Assembly: GCA_030998015.1 (NCBI GenBank)
Contig: JARWMV010000238.1
Span: forward strand, 1,426,001-1,490,000
DNA: 64,000 nucleotides
Direction: 5' to 3'
Source of the DNA: Ceratorhiza oryzae-sativae
Taxonomy: Eukaryota; Basidiomycota; Agaricomycetes; Cantharellales; Ceratobasidiaceae
Each line of letters begins with the position of its first letter. The first letter of the stretch is position 1. Of the stretch, positions 35,335-46,419 are shown piece after piece. The translations under genes were made by a program, and so were the position numbers. The notes beneath the pieces were generated by a model. The model did no database searches, was not told the origin of the DNA, and was given only the letters and a program-made list of their open reading frames with translations.

Positions 35335-35778
35335 CTAACAACATTGCAGGAAGAGAACTTGGAATATCGCTCCGAAAAGAGCATTCAAAAAAGCGCCAAC
35401 CACCACCTCACAACAGCACCTTGCTTCGTCATAGTTATCTGAACGATCATCAAGTTGTCTTCTTGCAACGTTTGGGAAGGGATCTAATTCGCTTACTTTG
35501 CGATCTCTGTTGTGGTTGGAATATCTGTTGTGGTTGGAACATCTGTTGTGGTTGTGATCTCTGTTGCATTTCGGGACTGAAGCATGGGCTCGGCTGGCAG
35601 GGGTAGGTCGCGTAGTATGGCGGGGAGACTGGCAGGGACCATAGTATGACTGGTAGGGATCGTAGGATGACTGGCAGGGACCATAGTATCCTTGTTGGCT
35701 TGAGGAGTAGGAGTGTTGAGGGTAGTAAGCCATCTGGGGAAGACTTGGGGGTGCGCCGTTGTAAGAGTGATAATTCAT
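35335..35778 (-). CDS. Small Tyr/Gln/Pro-rich protein with Cys-hydrophobic tail
   Basis: A single exon from ATG 35778 of about 147 residues. The N-terminal half is rich in Tyr, Pro, Ser and Gln with repeated YYGPCQS units. The middle carries a basic NHNR/YSNHNR repeat encoded by an 18-bp tandem repeat near 35512-35570. The end is ARCCCEVVVGAFLNALFGAI and closes with QCC. A disordered polar region followed by a Cys-rich amphipathic or membrane segment recalls CYSTM-like stress proteins, where the Cys tail may be lipid-modified. That likeness is an inference. The sequence is intact and there is no intron. Confidence 0.55.
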   Translation of the reverse strand: MNYHSYNGAPPSLPQMAYYPQHSYSSSQQGYYGPCQSSYDPYQSYYGPCQSPRHTTRPTPASRAHASVPKCNRDHNHNRCSNHNRYSNHNRDRKVSELDPFPNVARRQLDDRSDNYDEARCCCEVVVGAFLNALFGAIFQVLFLQCC

Positions 35779-37312
35779 GGCTGGGCGTATGATTTGGGGT
35801 GAGGGGGTCAGAGTTACGATAGGAAAAAAAACGGGCGACTTTAATACTGACATGGCGCTCGCGCTCCCTGAAGGGGAATTCAGTCAGGGAGTTATTGTGC
35901 TATTTAAAAAAGCATGTCTAGTTGTCACGCGAGCTGGAGGATCTACGCGGACCATAGAACCCACAAGCATAAATGAAATCTCACAATGGATTGAGATGGC
36001 ATCCGGCGAGGGATAACAGACGTACTTGTTCTACAGCAGCATATCAACTTCTCCAAGCAATGAACATCACGATATCGACGCGTTCTCTACCACCATGGTC
36101 GCCATAGGACACACCGAGCAGAGCGATCCCTTAGCGCTAATATTGGACTGACAGCTGTCCCAGTATTTCCTTCGGTTCCGCACTACATGAGGCCTTTGAC
36201 AGGGCGTACCTTGGTCAGATCGCTCACACGTTATCCGCTCTCCACGGCAATGGCCTACCTTTTTAAGAGGTCTTGGCTTGCCTGAATTCACCATATCCTC
36301 GGATGAGTGCTCGAGTGTCCCAGCCACACGCTCAGCCATGAAACCCATTATGCTCACTCTATTGTATACCTACCTCAAGCACAGGTTCGAGCTTGTACCA
36401 ACAGATTTATTCAGGCGCACAATATACGTTTCAAGGCACCTTTAAGCTAACGTAAGACTTGGATATATGGGCAACGCCGCTAACACACAGTTCACCCGGA
36501 TCATACGCATGACCCAACAGAGCCGGTCTCGCGACCCATACCATAATTCCCTTGAATTGAGTATCAAAGGAGGTACCAATTTCTATCTGGCGCCCAGGCG
36601 AACAGGAGTATTCAATCAACATCATGAACAAGGCAATGAGTAATTTCGCAATCGCGTGTCCTGGGTACGAAGTCATCACCAATCAGTGTCTCAGCGTTGA
36701 ACCGAATCTAGACAGAACTTTTTACAGCGTATATACTCTGGACCAAAGTTGTTGAGTCGTACAACCATCATCGTAGCCTGCCAAACCTTTCACCATAAAT
36801 AGTGTTCCAGCATAAATTAGCGGAAACATGAAGTGCATTCATGTTATACCCTCGACCCCGAATCGGATCTCATCGGTATGCGTGATGCTTCGACATTGCG
36901 CACAAGCATACTTTGTGCTGTTTTCTTGCCCGGCATTTCGGCTGATTCTTTCCCCACGTTGCTTCTACGCTGGCTCGGTCGTACGGCTTGCTCGTGCGTT
37001 CATACAGTACATCAGATATATGCATGAAAGAAAGAAAGAAGTCAATCGGGTGTCGTATAAGATTGGTACTCTCCAGTGGGACTGAGATTGAGAGCGAAGC
37101 CTTCCGTGAGCAAGGGGTAGCCTCGTCCGTTCAGTTTCGGATGTGAATTTCGCCATTGTCAAGATTCAGGCTATCGCACCGGTTCAAACCGAGCACAGAG
37201 TGGAACAACGATTGTCATCATCAACTCGTTACAACATACAAAAGACAAGCAAGCGGTAGAAACACATAAAAAAAGATACAGAAACCCTCCAACCCACAAA
37301 ACAGAATCGTAT
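35779..37312. other. Mostly non-coding, with a possible P450 C-terminal relic
   Basis: Minus-strand sequence at 36650-36720 contains FGSTLRH, a stop, and YPGHAIAKLLIALFMMLIEY. This resembles a degraded P450 haem loop (FGxGxRxCPG) in which the ligand Cys position reads Tyr. Nothing upstream supports a full gene. The other open frames in the region show no motif. Confidence 0.3.
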
Positions 37313-39259
37313 CTAATGCTCATCCTTGAATCCCTCGCGGCCAGTCGCACCAATCATGTTGAGCGCGTCTTCCTCGGCATCCAAGTGACGGAACACGACC
37401 CAGAATGCGCAGCCAGCCAGGAAGCTGGTGATACCGACACCGGCGTACATCCACATCAAGTACGGGTCCGCACTGACACCGACCAAGCCAAACTCGATCG
37501 CGGAGGCAACGGCGGACATGAACAAGAAGATCGACATTACGACGGACTTCATGCGCTCAGGTGCCTTGGTGAATGCGTACTCGAGACCGGTGATGGACGC
37601 GAAGATCTCAGAAAGGCCGATGATGATGTAGGACGGGGCCTGGAGCCAGACGTTGAGTGGGGCAGGTTCGTCGCATGCTGACGCGTCGGTGCCGCAAGGT
37701 CCCTTGACGTAGATGTAGTGTTGAATGACGGTCGTGTAAGCCATAGCGAGCGCGCCAAGCCAGAAGCCAAGAGTGATGCGCTTGATGGGCGTAAAGTTGA
37801 TCTTCATCTTGCGCAACGCAGGGTAAACAAGACGCTCCATGATCGGGATCATGATGACGAGCGAAAGCGGGTTCAAGTTGTTGACGATCTCGTTGGGGAC
37901 ACCGTTAAGCTGCATAGTCGCGGCCTGGGACGTCAAGTTAGAAGTCATTTGGTCGTAAGAGATCCAGTAGAGCGGGTAGAACAGGCTATAAATACTTGAT
38001 CAGAGTGGGTTCGGAACCAATCAGATACAAATACTCACAAAACCTTGCAAGCCTTGAGGGCCCGCATGACCTCATCGACGAATTGGTCGTCCCAGGTGAT
38101 GACGTTCGGGACTGCGCCAGCACCAGACGCACCCTCACCGGAAGCCTTGCCGTTGTAGTAGCTCGGTTTAGCCTGGTTCCAGAACTCTGGGGAGGTGAAG
38201 TTCTTGTAGGTGCGAGCTGGGTTGATTGACCAACGTCCTCGGGATGCGAGTCTGAACACACGCCACGACTCGACGAGGATAGAGCCGCGAGGGGGGGTCT
38301 TGTGGTAGCGCTTGTTGCCCCAGATCAGAATGGGCGGGATCAAGCAGAAGACAAAGGTGGGCAGCGCGTAGGCGAGCCAGAAACCGACGTGCTTCTCCGC
38401 GAAAGTAGTCGTAAGCGAAAGAAGGGAGCCGCAGTTGATCATCATGTAGAAGTAAAGGAAAGTCTTCTGCACGGTGAGCGCTGGGTCGACAATGACGGTC
38501 TCACCAGTCGGGAGGGTACGCTTGTGGAGCTTGCCGCGGTACTGCTCAGCGACGAGCGGGGAGATGTTGGACTTGAATCCACCAGTACCGAGTCCCATGA
38601 TAACAAGCGAGATGATGAAACCAGCGAGCGCGCCTTGGGGGTGCGCAATAGCCGACGGGATCGAGACGAAGATGAGCAGGATGTGACCGATCAAGCAGAT
38701 GATGAAGAACAAGACGATAGCCCCAAAGCGACCGGTGTAGGTGTCGGCTACAATTGCGCCGATGATTGGCGTGAAGTACGTCCAGAATTGACGAAAGTTG
38801 GCCAAGGCTGTCGAAGTGCGTTGACCACTGAAATGAATATGAGAATGACATGGGCTTTGCCTAATCGGGTGACACATACCGGCCCAAGGCTCCAGCGACA
38901 CCGTTCGGAGCAGGGTTGGCACCGGTTGGGTAGCCGGGAGGGAGCGGCTTCTGGACGTAGTTGGTCATTGGACCAGTGGTGCCGTACCAGGAGAATCGCT
39001 CGGCAAACTCGACAAACACAATCGTCCATGCGACCATGGGGATGCTATCGGCCACACGACGCAGCGTGTGCGTCTCCTCCTCGGTAGGAAGTAGGCTGGC
39101 ATCTACGACTTCAGCACTAGAAAAGTGTTAGTCAACGGAACCAAGGCCAACGAAGGCTACTCACGCAGAGTCGGAGTCAAACCCACGCTTCTCGTCCAAG
39201 GTCTGCACCTTGGAGAGGGCAGCAACCTCGTCGACATCAACATGGGGTTCAGAGGCCAT
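37313..39259 (-). CDS. PTR2/POT-family peptide transporter
   Basis: Four exons: 39259-39165, 39116-38880, 38827-38039 and 37985-37313, all GT-AG. The product of about 597 residues has a soluble N-terminus (MASEPHVDVDE), then FVEFAERFSWYG, the POT signature containing the ExxER-type sequence. FRQFWTYFTPIIGAIVADTY (PTR2 signature 1) and YFYMMINCGSL (signature 2) follow. A long loop separates the helix bundles, and the C-terminal half holds FLFYPLYWISYDQM and the final helices to FWVVFRHLD. Such proteins import di- and tripeptides with protons at the plasma membrane. Codon use is strongly C/G-ending, as in a well-expressed gene. Confidence 0.95.
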
Positions 39260-42200
39260 CTTGTTAGTCTCGGCACGGGGGGATCTCGTTGCGCGCAAAA
39301 ACACGCAGCGTCAACGTCCGTGGGCGGGGGGAGAGGACTGGGGCGAATTCACCGGTACGGTTCATCTTATAGCATGCGAAAGGAATCGACCTTGTGGGAC
39401 AGATGAATTGGAGATAGAACTCGAAGACGTAGCGCGTCGAGAATGCTTCGCGTGCCTTTGGCTAGTGGAGACGATAAACCTTGGTCTTGCCGTGCCATAT
39501 CTACCTAACCGGAGCACGCGATTGGCGTATGGAGCGTGTCCATGTGCTCGCTTGCTGACGAAATAAGAAGCGGGTAGATCATATCAGGTTCAAGACTGCC
39601 GGTATCGCCGGGACCAAACATAACCGCAGGTGCTAAACCGGATTTCGTGCGCAGGATGGCCGAAAAATAATAATCTAGAGGCCGTTGGAGCTGTGGAGGG
39701 TGGGATCTCTCGTCTGCACCACGCGTTTCAGCTGAGGACGAAAACGGGCGGGTGGAGGGTCCTTCCAAGCGCTGAACAGATTCGGAAATCATTGCATGTG
39801 GTCGCGTCTGACGCCATCACTTCTTGACTTGGCGTTTTGCGGCATGTCTCTGGCCCTCGCTCTGGAGCACACGACATCACCGGTGGAATGGCCATAGGCA
39901 GATAGTGCATGCTTCACCCAACGGCCGGATCCTGTTGGGCTTGGTTTCAGAGGAAAGTAGGACCGGAATTGGAGTGAGGAGCACGAGCATGTCTTCTGTG
40001 TGTGGGACGCCCTATTATTATCACAGGCACCCAGACATCGCATCGTCAGGCCCAGAAGACGAGCGAGGATCCAAGCGATCGCGTTGTCCTCCCAAGGCTG
40101 TTCGACATTCATGTCGTCGGCTAATCGTGCCTCTCGAGCCCCGCACGCCATCCTTTGGAGGCTGGTCGACGAGCGCATCATTTCAAATGGCGGGAATATC
40201 AAAATAAACATCCGTTTCAACCGACAAGCACGCAATCTGTTAGCCGAGTGCGGGCCGTAAATAGCGCAACAGTGACCACTACGGCCCTATCGAGTAGATC
40301 ACTCAGGCTTTGATGTTTTGAACGTAATGTGTAATTAAATAATTCATGGGAGAACAGCTTACCCTGTTCTTCCGCTCATTTCCCTATCTGGCATTTGGCG
40401 TTATGTGCATCGGAAGCAGTTCTTCGTTTGACTCTACATAAGCTCAAGAATTGATCTTTTTTCCGCTTGAAATCTCCGAGACACGGATAGCAAGAACAAC
40501 CACGCGAGTAAGGAATCACAACTCAGAGAATGGGGATGAAAACAAGTGTTGGACCCGTGGGGTAGTGTCACGTGACTGCACCGCTTGCCGTACGTATCTT
40601 TTCCTTGACCACACCGGCTCAACCCACAGCGTAGGTTGGGGCACCTATTCTCTAACGTTCACCAAAATTAATAATAAATTTAATGGTTTAATATTGTTTA
40701 AGATATTTCCCTGGTTATGTGGAGTAGGCCATCGCCCCATTCTCATCTCAGCCCAACCGTTGGAAGCCACTCGAGTTCCTCTCGCTACCGCGATCAGCGC
40801 AAAGATTGGCTATTTGATACCTCCCTCGCTTGTAAATCATATATATACAAATTCAATGGGCCCAAGTTTCGGGCTGACGAGCCTCAGAATATCCAGCCAC
40901 CAACATGCGATTCACATGTCGAAGTCTCTCAACATGACCACTTCTCCTGACCGTTCTCCCCCTATCCCTCCCAGGCCTATCCCTAAGCGGTAGAGCCATA
41001 TCGTATGGGACTCTACTGCCGTCCACGTGGACGACCACATGGACACCTGCTTGATGCACTGTATGCGACCCTGCCTCATTCAATTCCTCGTGAACACTTA
41101 TCGCTATAAGCCGTATCTCGACTGGGGGCGCCACTCCCACATCGCTGTGCCGCGAAAGGTTCGGTGGGCCATCTCGCTGGACGATATATTAGCCCTCACG
41201 TATTAGGACCAGCCAGAGGATCAAGAGCCTCGAGAGGGTATCGATGAGGGCTAAGAGATAGTGGTATTTGTAATATGTTCATAATAAGCTGAGTTTTTCG
41301 TTTTTCGTTGAGTGATGAAGTTCCTAGACGAGGACATTTCTTTGCTGATAGAGGCAATGCAGGCACTGCTCGAACCTTACCGAGTATACGAACTTGCCCC
41401 GCCTTCGTTCCAAGTGGTGTATGTTTAAGGAAAGAATAGATACAAGAGAATCTATGCCATAATTGTGTCACAAGAATGGACGAGCTAGTAAGCCTGGTGG
41501 GGTTTCGAGGTTCTGGTGTTGAATTGCTCGGGCGATGCATATTCGGCAGTGCCCATCCTGTAACGCTAGACACTCAAAGTTAAATTAGCTGTTAGCTTAG
41601 ACCAACGAATTGAACGCGACATGAGTTGAAGTGGGTTATGTGGTCAACAGAGTACGACCGATAGACTGGATCAAGTAAGTGGAAGTTGGACATCGTTCAC
41701 AACTTAAGGGAATCACCCAGGTAGGAGAGGTGCATCAACGATGGTGTGTATGCCCTCGACCTACTTGCTGTTCGTTTATGGGACAGATTCATACCATAAA
41801 CGAGATGCTTTCTAAGATTAGATTCGGCTTTAGATGGGTTGAATGCGCCAGACACACCTTCATATTAGCCCAGCATTCATTAGAATTAGCAAACCCTTGC
41901 TCCTAAATGGTTAAATTTATATCGGCTTGTTCAAATAAACTAATACAGGTGGGTAAGGGTGCGCACCCGAGGCAGATTATATGTGCCGTGGGTGCGGTTG
42001 GCTTTCGTAAATCATCCGCCGGCAAACAGATAGTTTAAGCGCGGTGAAATTTACAAGAATTATATGAATACAATGGCACCACAAACTCCGGAGACCTCGT
42101 AGAAAGAGGTAGCTAATACCGAGACATAACGCACAATTAGTTGTTTGACGTGGGTAACTGAAATAATCCTGAACGACATGAAGTCTATCTGGTCCTGCTC

Positions 42201-42707
42201 AAAATTATCTTCTTGTGTCTACTTGAAGTGTTTCCCGAAAAAAATTCTGATAGAATTCGAGAAAGCGGGTTTCAAGTGGAAATCGCGTGGACTAGTGTCC
42301 TCTGTCACTCCGGATATGCGGCGTTCGCATCAGATTCAATACATCGCTTTGGTGTGATTTAGCGTAGGCGCCTTGGTGCATCACTCCTTTTGATATTATT
42401 TGGGCTGTGAAGAGTTCCCTATAAGTTGACACTATGCTCTCTGACGGGTTCGTAGTGTCCTGCATCCAGAATATTATGGTTGGCGAGTGATTTGCACGTG
42501 ACTACAGCGCCTAGCGTCTGTTCATCTCTTCCGCGAGGCTGATATCACCCACCCACGGCCAGACTTGCATCGTTCGGCTCGGCCAGATTTATATCAGATA
42601 AAATAAGGACCAGGACAATTGAGAATACCTAGAGTCGACTGGTTCTGCTGTAGCATCCACCTGACGTACGAAGACGTCGCCAGCTCATTCCTTATCTCCG
42701 TTTCGTC
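39260..42707. other. Long region without a convincing gene
   Basis: This holds the upstream flank of the PTR2 gene, then about 3 kb with only short overlapping frames on both strands. The frame at 40917-40990 (MSKSLNMTTSPDRSPPIPP) starts with ATG and is Pro-rich, but it is short and isolated. No repeats or RNA genes are recognised. Confidence 0.4.
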
Positions 42708-44778
42708 ATGCGAGACCTCATAGCACGCTCCTGCTTTCCCTGCTTCCTTTTCTACTCAATTCTGTATTGGGATATCCAACCCAAGTGCCGCTTATTACTG
42801 CAACAGACCGAATCCAAAACTATACAGGTTATGAGCTGAGGCGCTATGGAATATCCGGCAGCCGAGACTTGATAGACATGACCAAGGTCCTCAATGTGAG
42901 TCCTCAGACTTGCCACAGAACACTGTTCCCTCACGCATGATGTGCGCTCATAATCATTACCCTCGCTCGCTAGGACAACAACGTCGATATATGGGATCTC
43001 ACGTCGACCCACGTGGACATTCATATGGACACAACCAATCCTAGTATCTCCAAAGCATTCTCGAGCCGGACGTATACGACACTCCCATATTCATTTCCTT
43101 ACAACCACTCTTACGACACCACCCCTCCAAACCCGACGCCGGCACCCCTTCCCCTTCCGGACGTGTCTTCCCTCCAGAACTCGACTTTCCATACGGCTTA
43201 TCACACATTCGAGGAGATCGAGTCGTTTGTTACTGCGCTCGCGAGAACATATCCTCGACTTGTCGAAGTCGTTCTACTTGGATCATCATGGGAAAACCGG
43301 GACGTATTTGCGCTCAGGATTGGGAAAAGGGGTCCCGGCAAGCACAAGCGGGGGAAGAAGCGTAAACATGGTGAAAGGCTTCAACCTGGAAAGGGAAACG
43401 AGGAGCACACTTGCAAGCGCCGTGGTCACGCGACCATGCGCCATTCCGCTTGGGCAGCGATAGTCGACTCTTCGGCTGTTGCAGCCGCACGCCAAGGCTA
43501 CATTCAATCGTCAATTGGTTTAGCGGTCTCTGGGGGTTGGATTTTATGCAACAAGCTCCATCTATCCGGACGGTTTACGTCAACGAACCAATTGTTCGAG
43601 CACAGCGTCGTCCGATTAAAGACCGAGTCGTAATTCAAGGTGCACAACACGCTCGTGAGGTACGCTTAATCTTTTCGGGCCGCATCGTGTTCTAACGTAG
43701 TGCGTTTAGTGGATCGCGACATCCACCGCATTGTATCTTGCCCATGCGTTGGTTGTTCCAAAAAAGGAACCGGGTTCGCTTCGACATCTTTTGGATCAAA
43801 ATGTCAGTCTTCCTCCTCTAAGGACGATTCAAGTGAAACTAAAATCGCTGGTGGGCACAGGACTTTACTATAATCCCAGTCCCGAATCCCGACGGATACA
43901 GCTATACGTGGACCACAGACCGACTTTGGTACAAGAACCGCATGGATGTGCTTTCGGGCACTAGTCAACCCGAGTCGGACGATTGCAAAGGTGTTGATAT
44001 GAACCGAAACTGGGGCTACGAGTGGAACTCATCAACTATGAACTGTCAGTACTTCCACAGCTCGACGGTGTCGGGTTTTCTCATTAGTAATTTAGTCGGG
44101 CCCGACGATCCATGCTCCCATTGGTACCCTGGCGCATATCCGTTCCAGGCACCAGAAGTCAAGGCCATTGCGAACTATATTCGTCGAACGCCCAAGATCC
44201 AGGCATTCGTTGATTTGAGAAGTTATGGCCAGAAGCGTGAGTCTCATTTGGCATTATCTGTAGTAAATACTCATTTTTTTCGGCAAGTGATGTACCCATA
44301 TTCGTATTCGTGCGAACAGGTCCCACCTCATGCGGAAGATATTATTGAGGCCGCGTTGGGTGCTACAAAGGCATTACGGGAGAGGCATAACGTTCCGTAT
44401 ACGTCCGGAGCGTCTTGCGAGTTGCTGTATCCGTGAGTGTTTATGCTTATCCAACCCCTGTTTCTGGTGTGTCTGACGAGTGAGGTAGTGCGCCTGGGAA
44501 CATCATTGACTGGACGTATGGCGAATCGAAAGTCAAGTACTCGTATAGCTTGATGCTTCGAGACACGGGCACGGTACGTCATGATTGTTCTGAGTTTAGG
44601 GGACTCGAGCTCACCAGGAGTCTTAGTATGGATTCATGCTGCCCGCCCGTTGGATCCAGCCTGTTGGAGAGGAAACGGCTGCAGCTGTTCAAAGCCTCGT
44701 CAAATTCATCGAGGATGTGAGTTCTTGAAGAGTGATAGTATGCGATTTTAGCCTGATTTCGTCGTTTGTAGAAATAGA
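42708..44778 (+). CDS. M14 carboxypeptidase homologue, ECM14-like pseudoenzyme
   Basis: Exons: 42708-42895, 42974-43370, 43418-43659, 43710-43802, 43861-44236, 44288-44432, 44489-44573, 44627-44716 and a 6-nt last exon 44773-44778 (AAATAG). A prosegment leads to IQGAQHAREW (zinc ligands His and Glu), VPNPDGYSYTW, DRLWYKNR and VDMNRNWGYEW, all normal for family M14. The third zinc-ligand site reads DLRSYGQ (Arg for His) and the catalytic site reads SLMLRDTG (Met for Glu). ECM14 proteins are secreted, cell-wall-linked pseudoenzymes known to lack the catalytic Glu. Losing a zinc ligand as well is more extreme. The signal peptide (PHSTLLLSLLPFLLNSVLG) is one base out of frame with the only nearby ATG, fitting a lost G at about 42711. 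Confidence 0.85.
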
Positions 44779-44931
44779 GTCCAAGAACTCATCACTCTTC
44801 GGTGTGCTGGTTATTGTCGTTATCAGGTCGAATGAATATTTTCGGTGTATTTGCCACAGCTCGGATAAAATAAGCAAACAATAAATATATTTTATTACAA
44901 CATTTCAGAACATTTTAGGACACAAAAGTCC

Positions 44932-46419
44932 TCAAGTCGGATTAGCCCCTGTGGCCACGACGCCAGTCGTCATCCCCTCGATTACCATTTCGCCAGGTGC
45001 GCTGTCCCCCTTGCTGATTTGGACCTCCCGATCCAGTGCCGTTCCCGCTTTGCCCGCGCCGGTGGGGCGGAACATAGACAGGTGCACGCTCAGGTTGCGC
45101 TGATGTGATGGAGTTTGCGGGCCAGCAAGCTGAGGGGGCACCGGCCTACTTGGAGCAGCGGATTCGATCTGGAAGTGTTGGCGGTATTCTTTAGAGATAA
45201 ATGTGTGAATTTCAGTATGCGAATCTAATAACCAATCGCATTAACAAACCTATCCTACGAGCACTAATTCTGGGGGGTGCTAGAACTATCTGTGTTAGTG
45301 TGCGAAGGAGTCTGAACAACCAACAGACCTACTTACCACCCGTACGAGTCTGTCTCAGAAATCTACAAAGAAGGACGATGCCTACAGTGATGGCAATCAG
45401 AACCTTGGGTGTACCTAGACAGTGGAAGGATGCAAGGGTGTACCCGTACCCAATGTCAGTGAAATCTCGAGAAGAATGTATCGCTCGAAATTTTCAGCGA
45501 ATAAGGGGATCTCTTGCGCAGGCCCACGAATAGTGAGCGAGGTATCTTGCGATGGCGCTTCATATATATATTAGAGTGTTAACCTAGATGACACAAAACC
45601 TCCAAATTAAACACACCTTCACGAGGTGAATGCGTCGGACTCGCGAGATCAGTACGGGGCTCGGGGATACCAGCCTCGCCTTGAGCACTCCATTCGACTG
45701 GATTAAAATCCGGGACCACGAGCAGGGACTGTTCTTGGACTTCGGGTGGAGCGTGAACTATATAGCATTTCATTGATTATCCCAAGCATTAACGGCGCAT
45801 ATGTAGGCAATGCAACGTACCCTCCGGAGGTGGCACCCAGTGGCTCGGGGCGAGGCATATTCTAGCCAGTTCCTGGGCTTCCGACTGTCCCCATTGGTTG
45901 TGTACTTCCTGCAACAAAATACGCTGTTCTAGATTTAGGGGGAAAAGGCCAACGGTAAGTAAGAGAAGCGGCACAAGAGACCATAACGGTACCTCCAGGT
46001 CGTATGAGCCAATAGTGTGGCGCGAGACAGCCCCTAGCTAGTTCACGTGCTGGGGACCAGCCCCAACGGTCGTCGATATCACGCAAAAACAGACGCGGTT
46101 TCGGCTGGCGGAGACCTATACCAAAGAGTAGAATTTTATATTAACCAACGATCAGCGTTCAAGGGGACTGAAGCTGACCAAGTTGCCGGAGCAACGCATC
46201 TATCACATGCTCAACCCGCATACCTGCCTGACGAAAAGTGGTGATGGCGGCCGACCGGAGCGCCTGCCAGTCCGGGGGGCTATGGATATATTCGGGATTA
46301 ATAATAATTAATCGAGGTTAGCCGTTTCTGACGTACGAAACGAGACCAAAATATCTCGAAGCGCCCCCAACTAACGCACCCAGAAGCAGTCCAAGAAGAG
46401 CCGCCCTTGGGTCCTCCAT
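44932..46419 (-). CDS. Unrecognised membrane protein with a duplicated exon motif
   Basis: The exons seen are 46419-46337, 46279-46224, 46115-45993 (edge plus or minus one), 45928-45821, 45757-45617, then less certain exons around 45330-45560 and a last one about 45180-44932. The product starts MEDPRAALLGLLLGALVGGA (one hydrophobic segment). Exons 3 and 4 encode related units: DRWGWSPARELARGCLAPHY and NQWGQSEAQELARICLAPSH. A second hydrophobic segment (VLIAITVGIVLLC) follows, then a Pro-rich and basic tail ending VVATGANPT. I recognise no family. Two copies of a WG-x-S-x-A-x-ELAR-x-CLAP-x-x-W unit suggest exon duplication. The orientation, with one or two membrane spans, is inferred. Confidence 0.55.

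Noticed and set aside
36067..36357. Cys-containing minus-strand frame that could suggest a Zn2Cys6 factor
   Set aside because: The cysteine spacing does not fit C-x2-C-x6-C and there is no supporting downstream domain.
32094..39259. P450 plus PTR2 transporter as a secondary-metabolite cluster
   Set aside because: No backbone synthase, terpene cyclase or other tailoring gene lies between or beside them. Both families are abundant in agaricomycetes.
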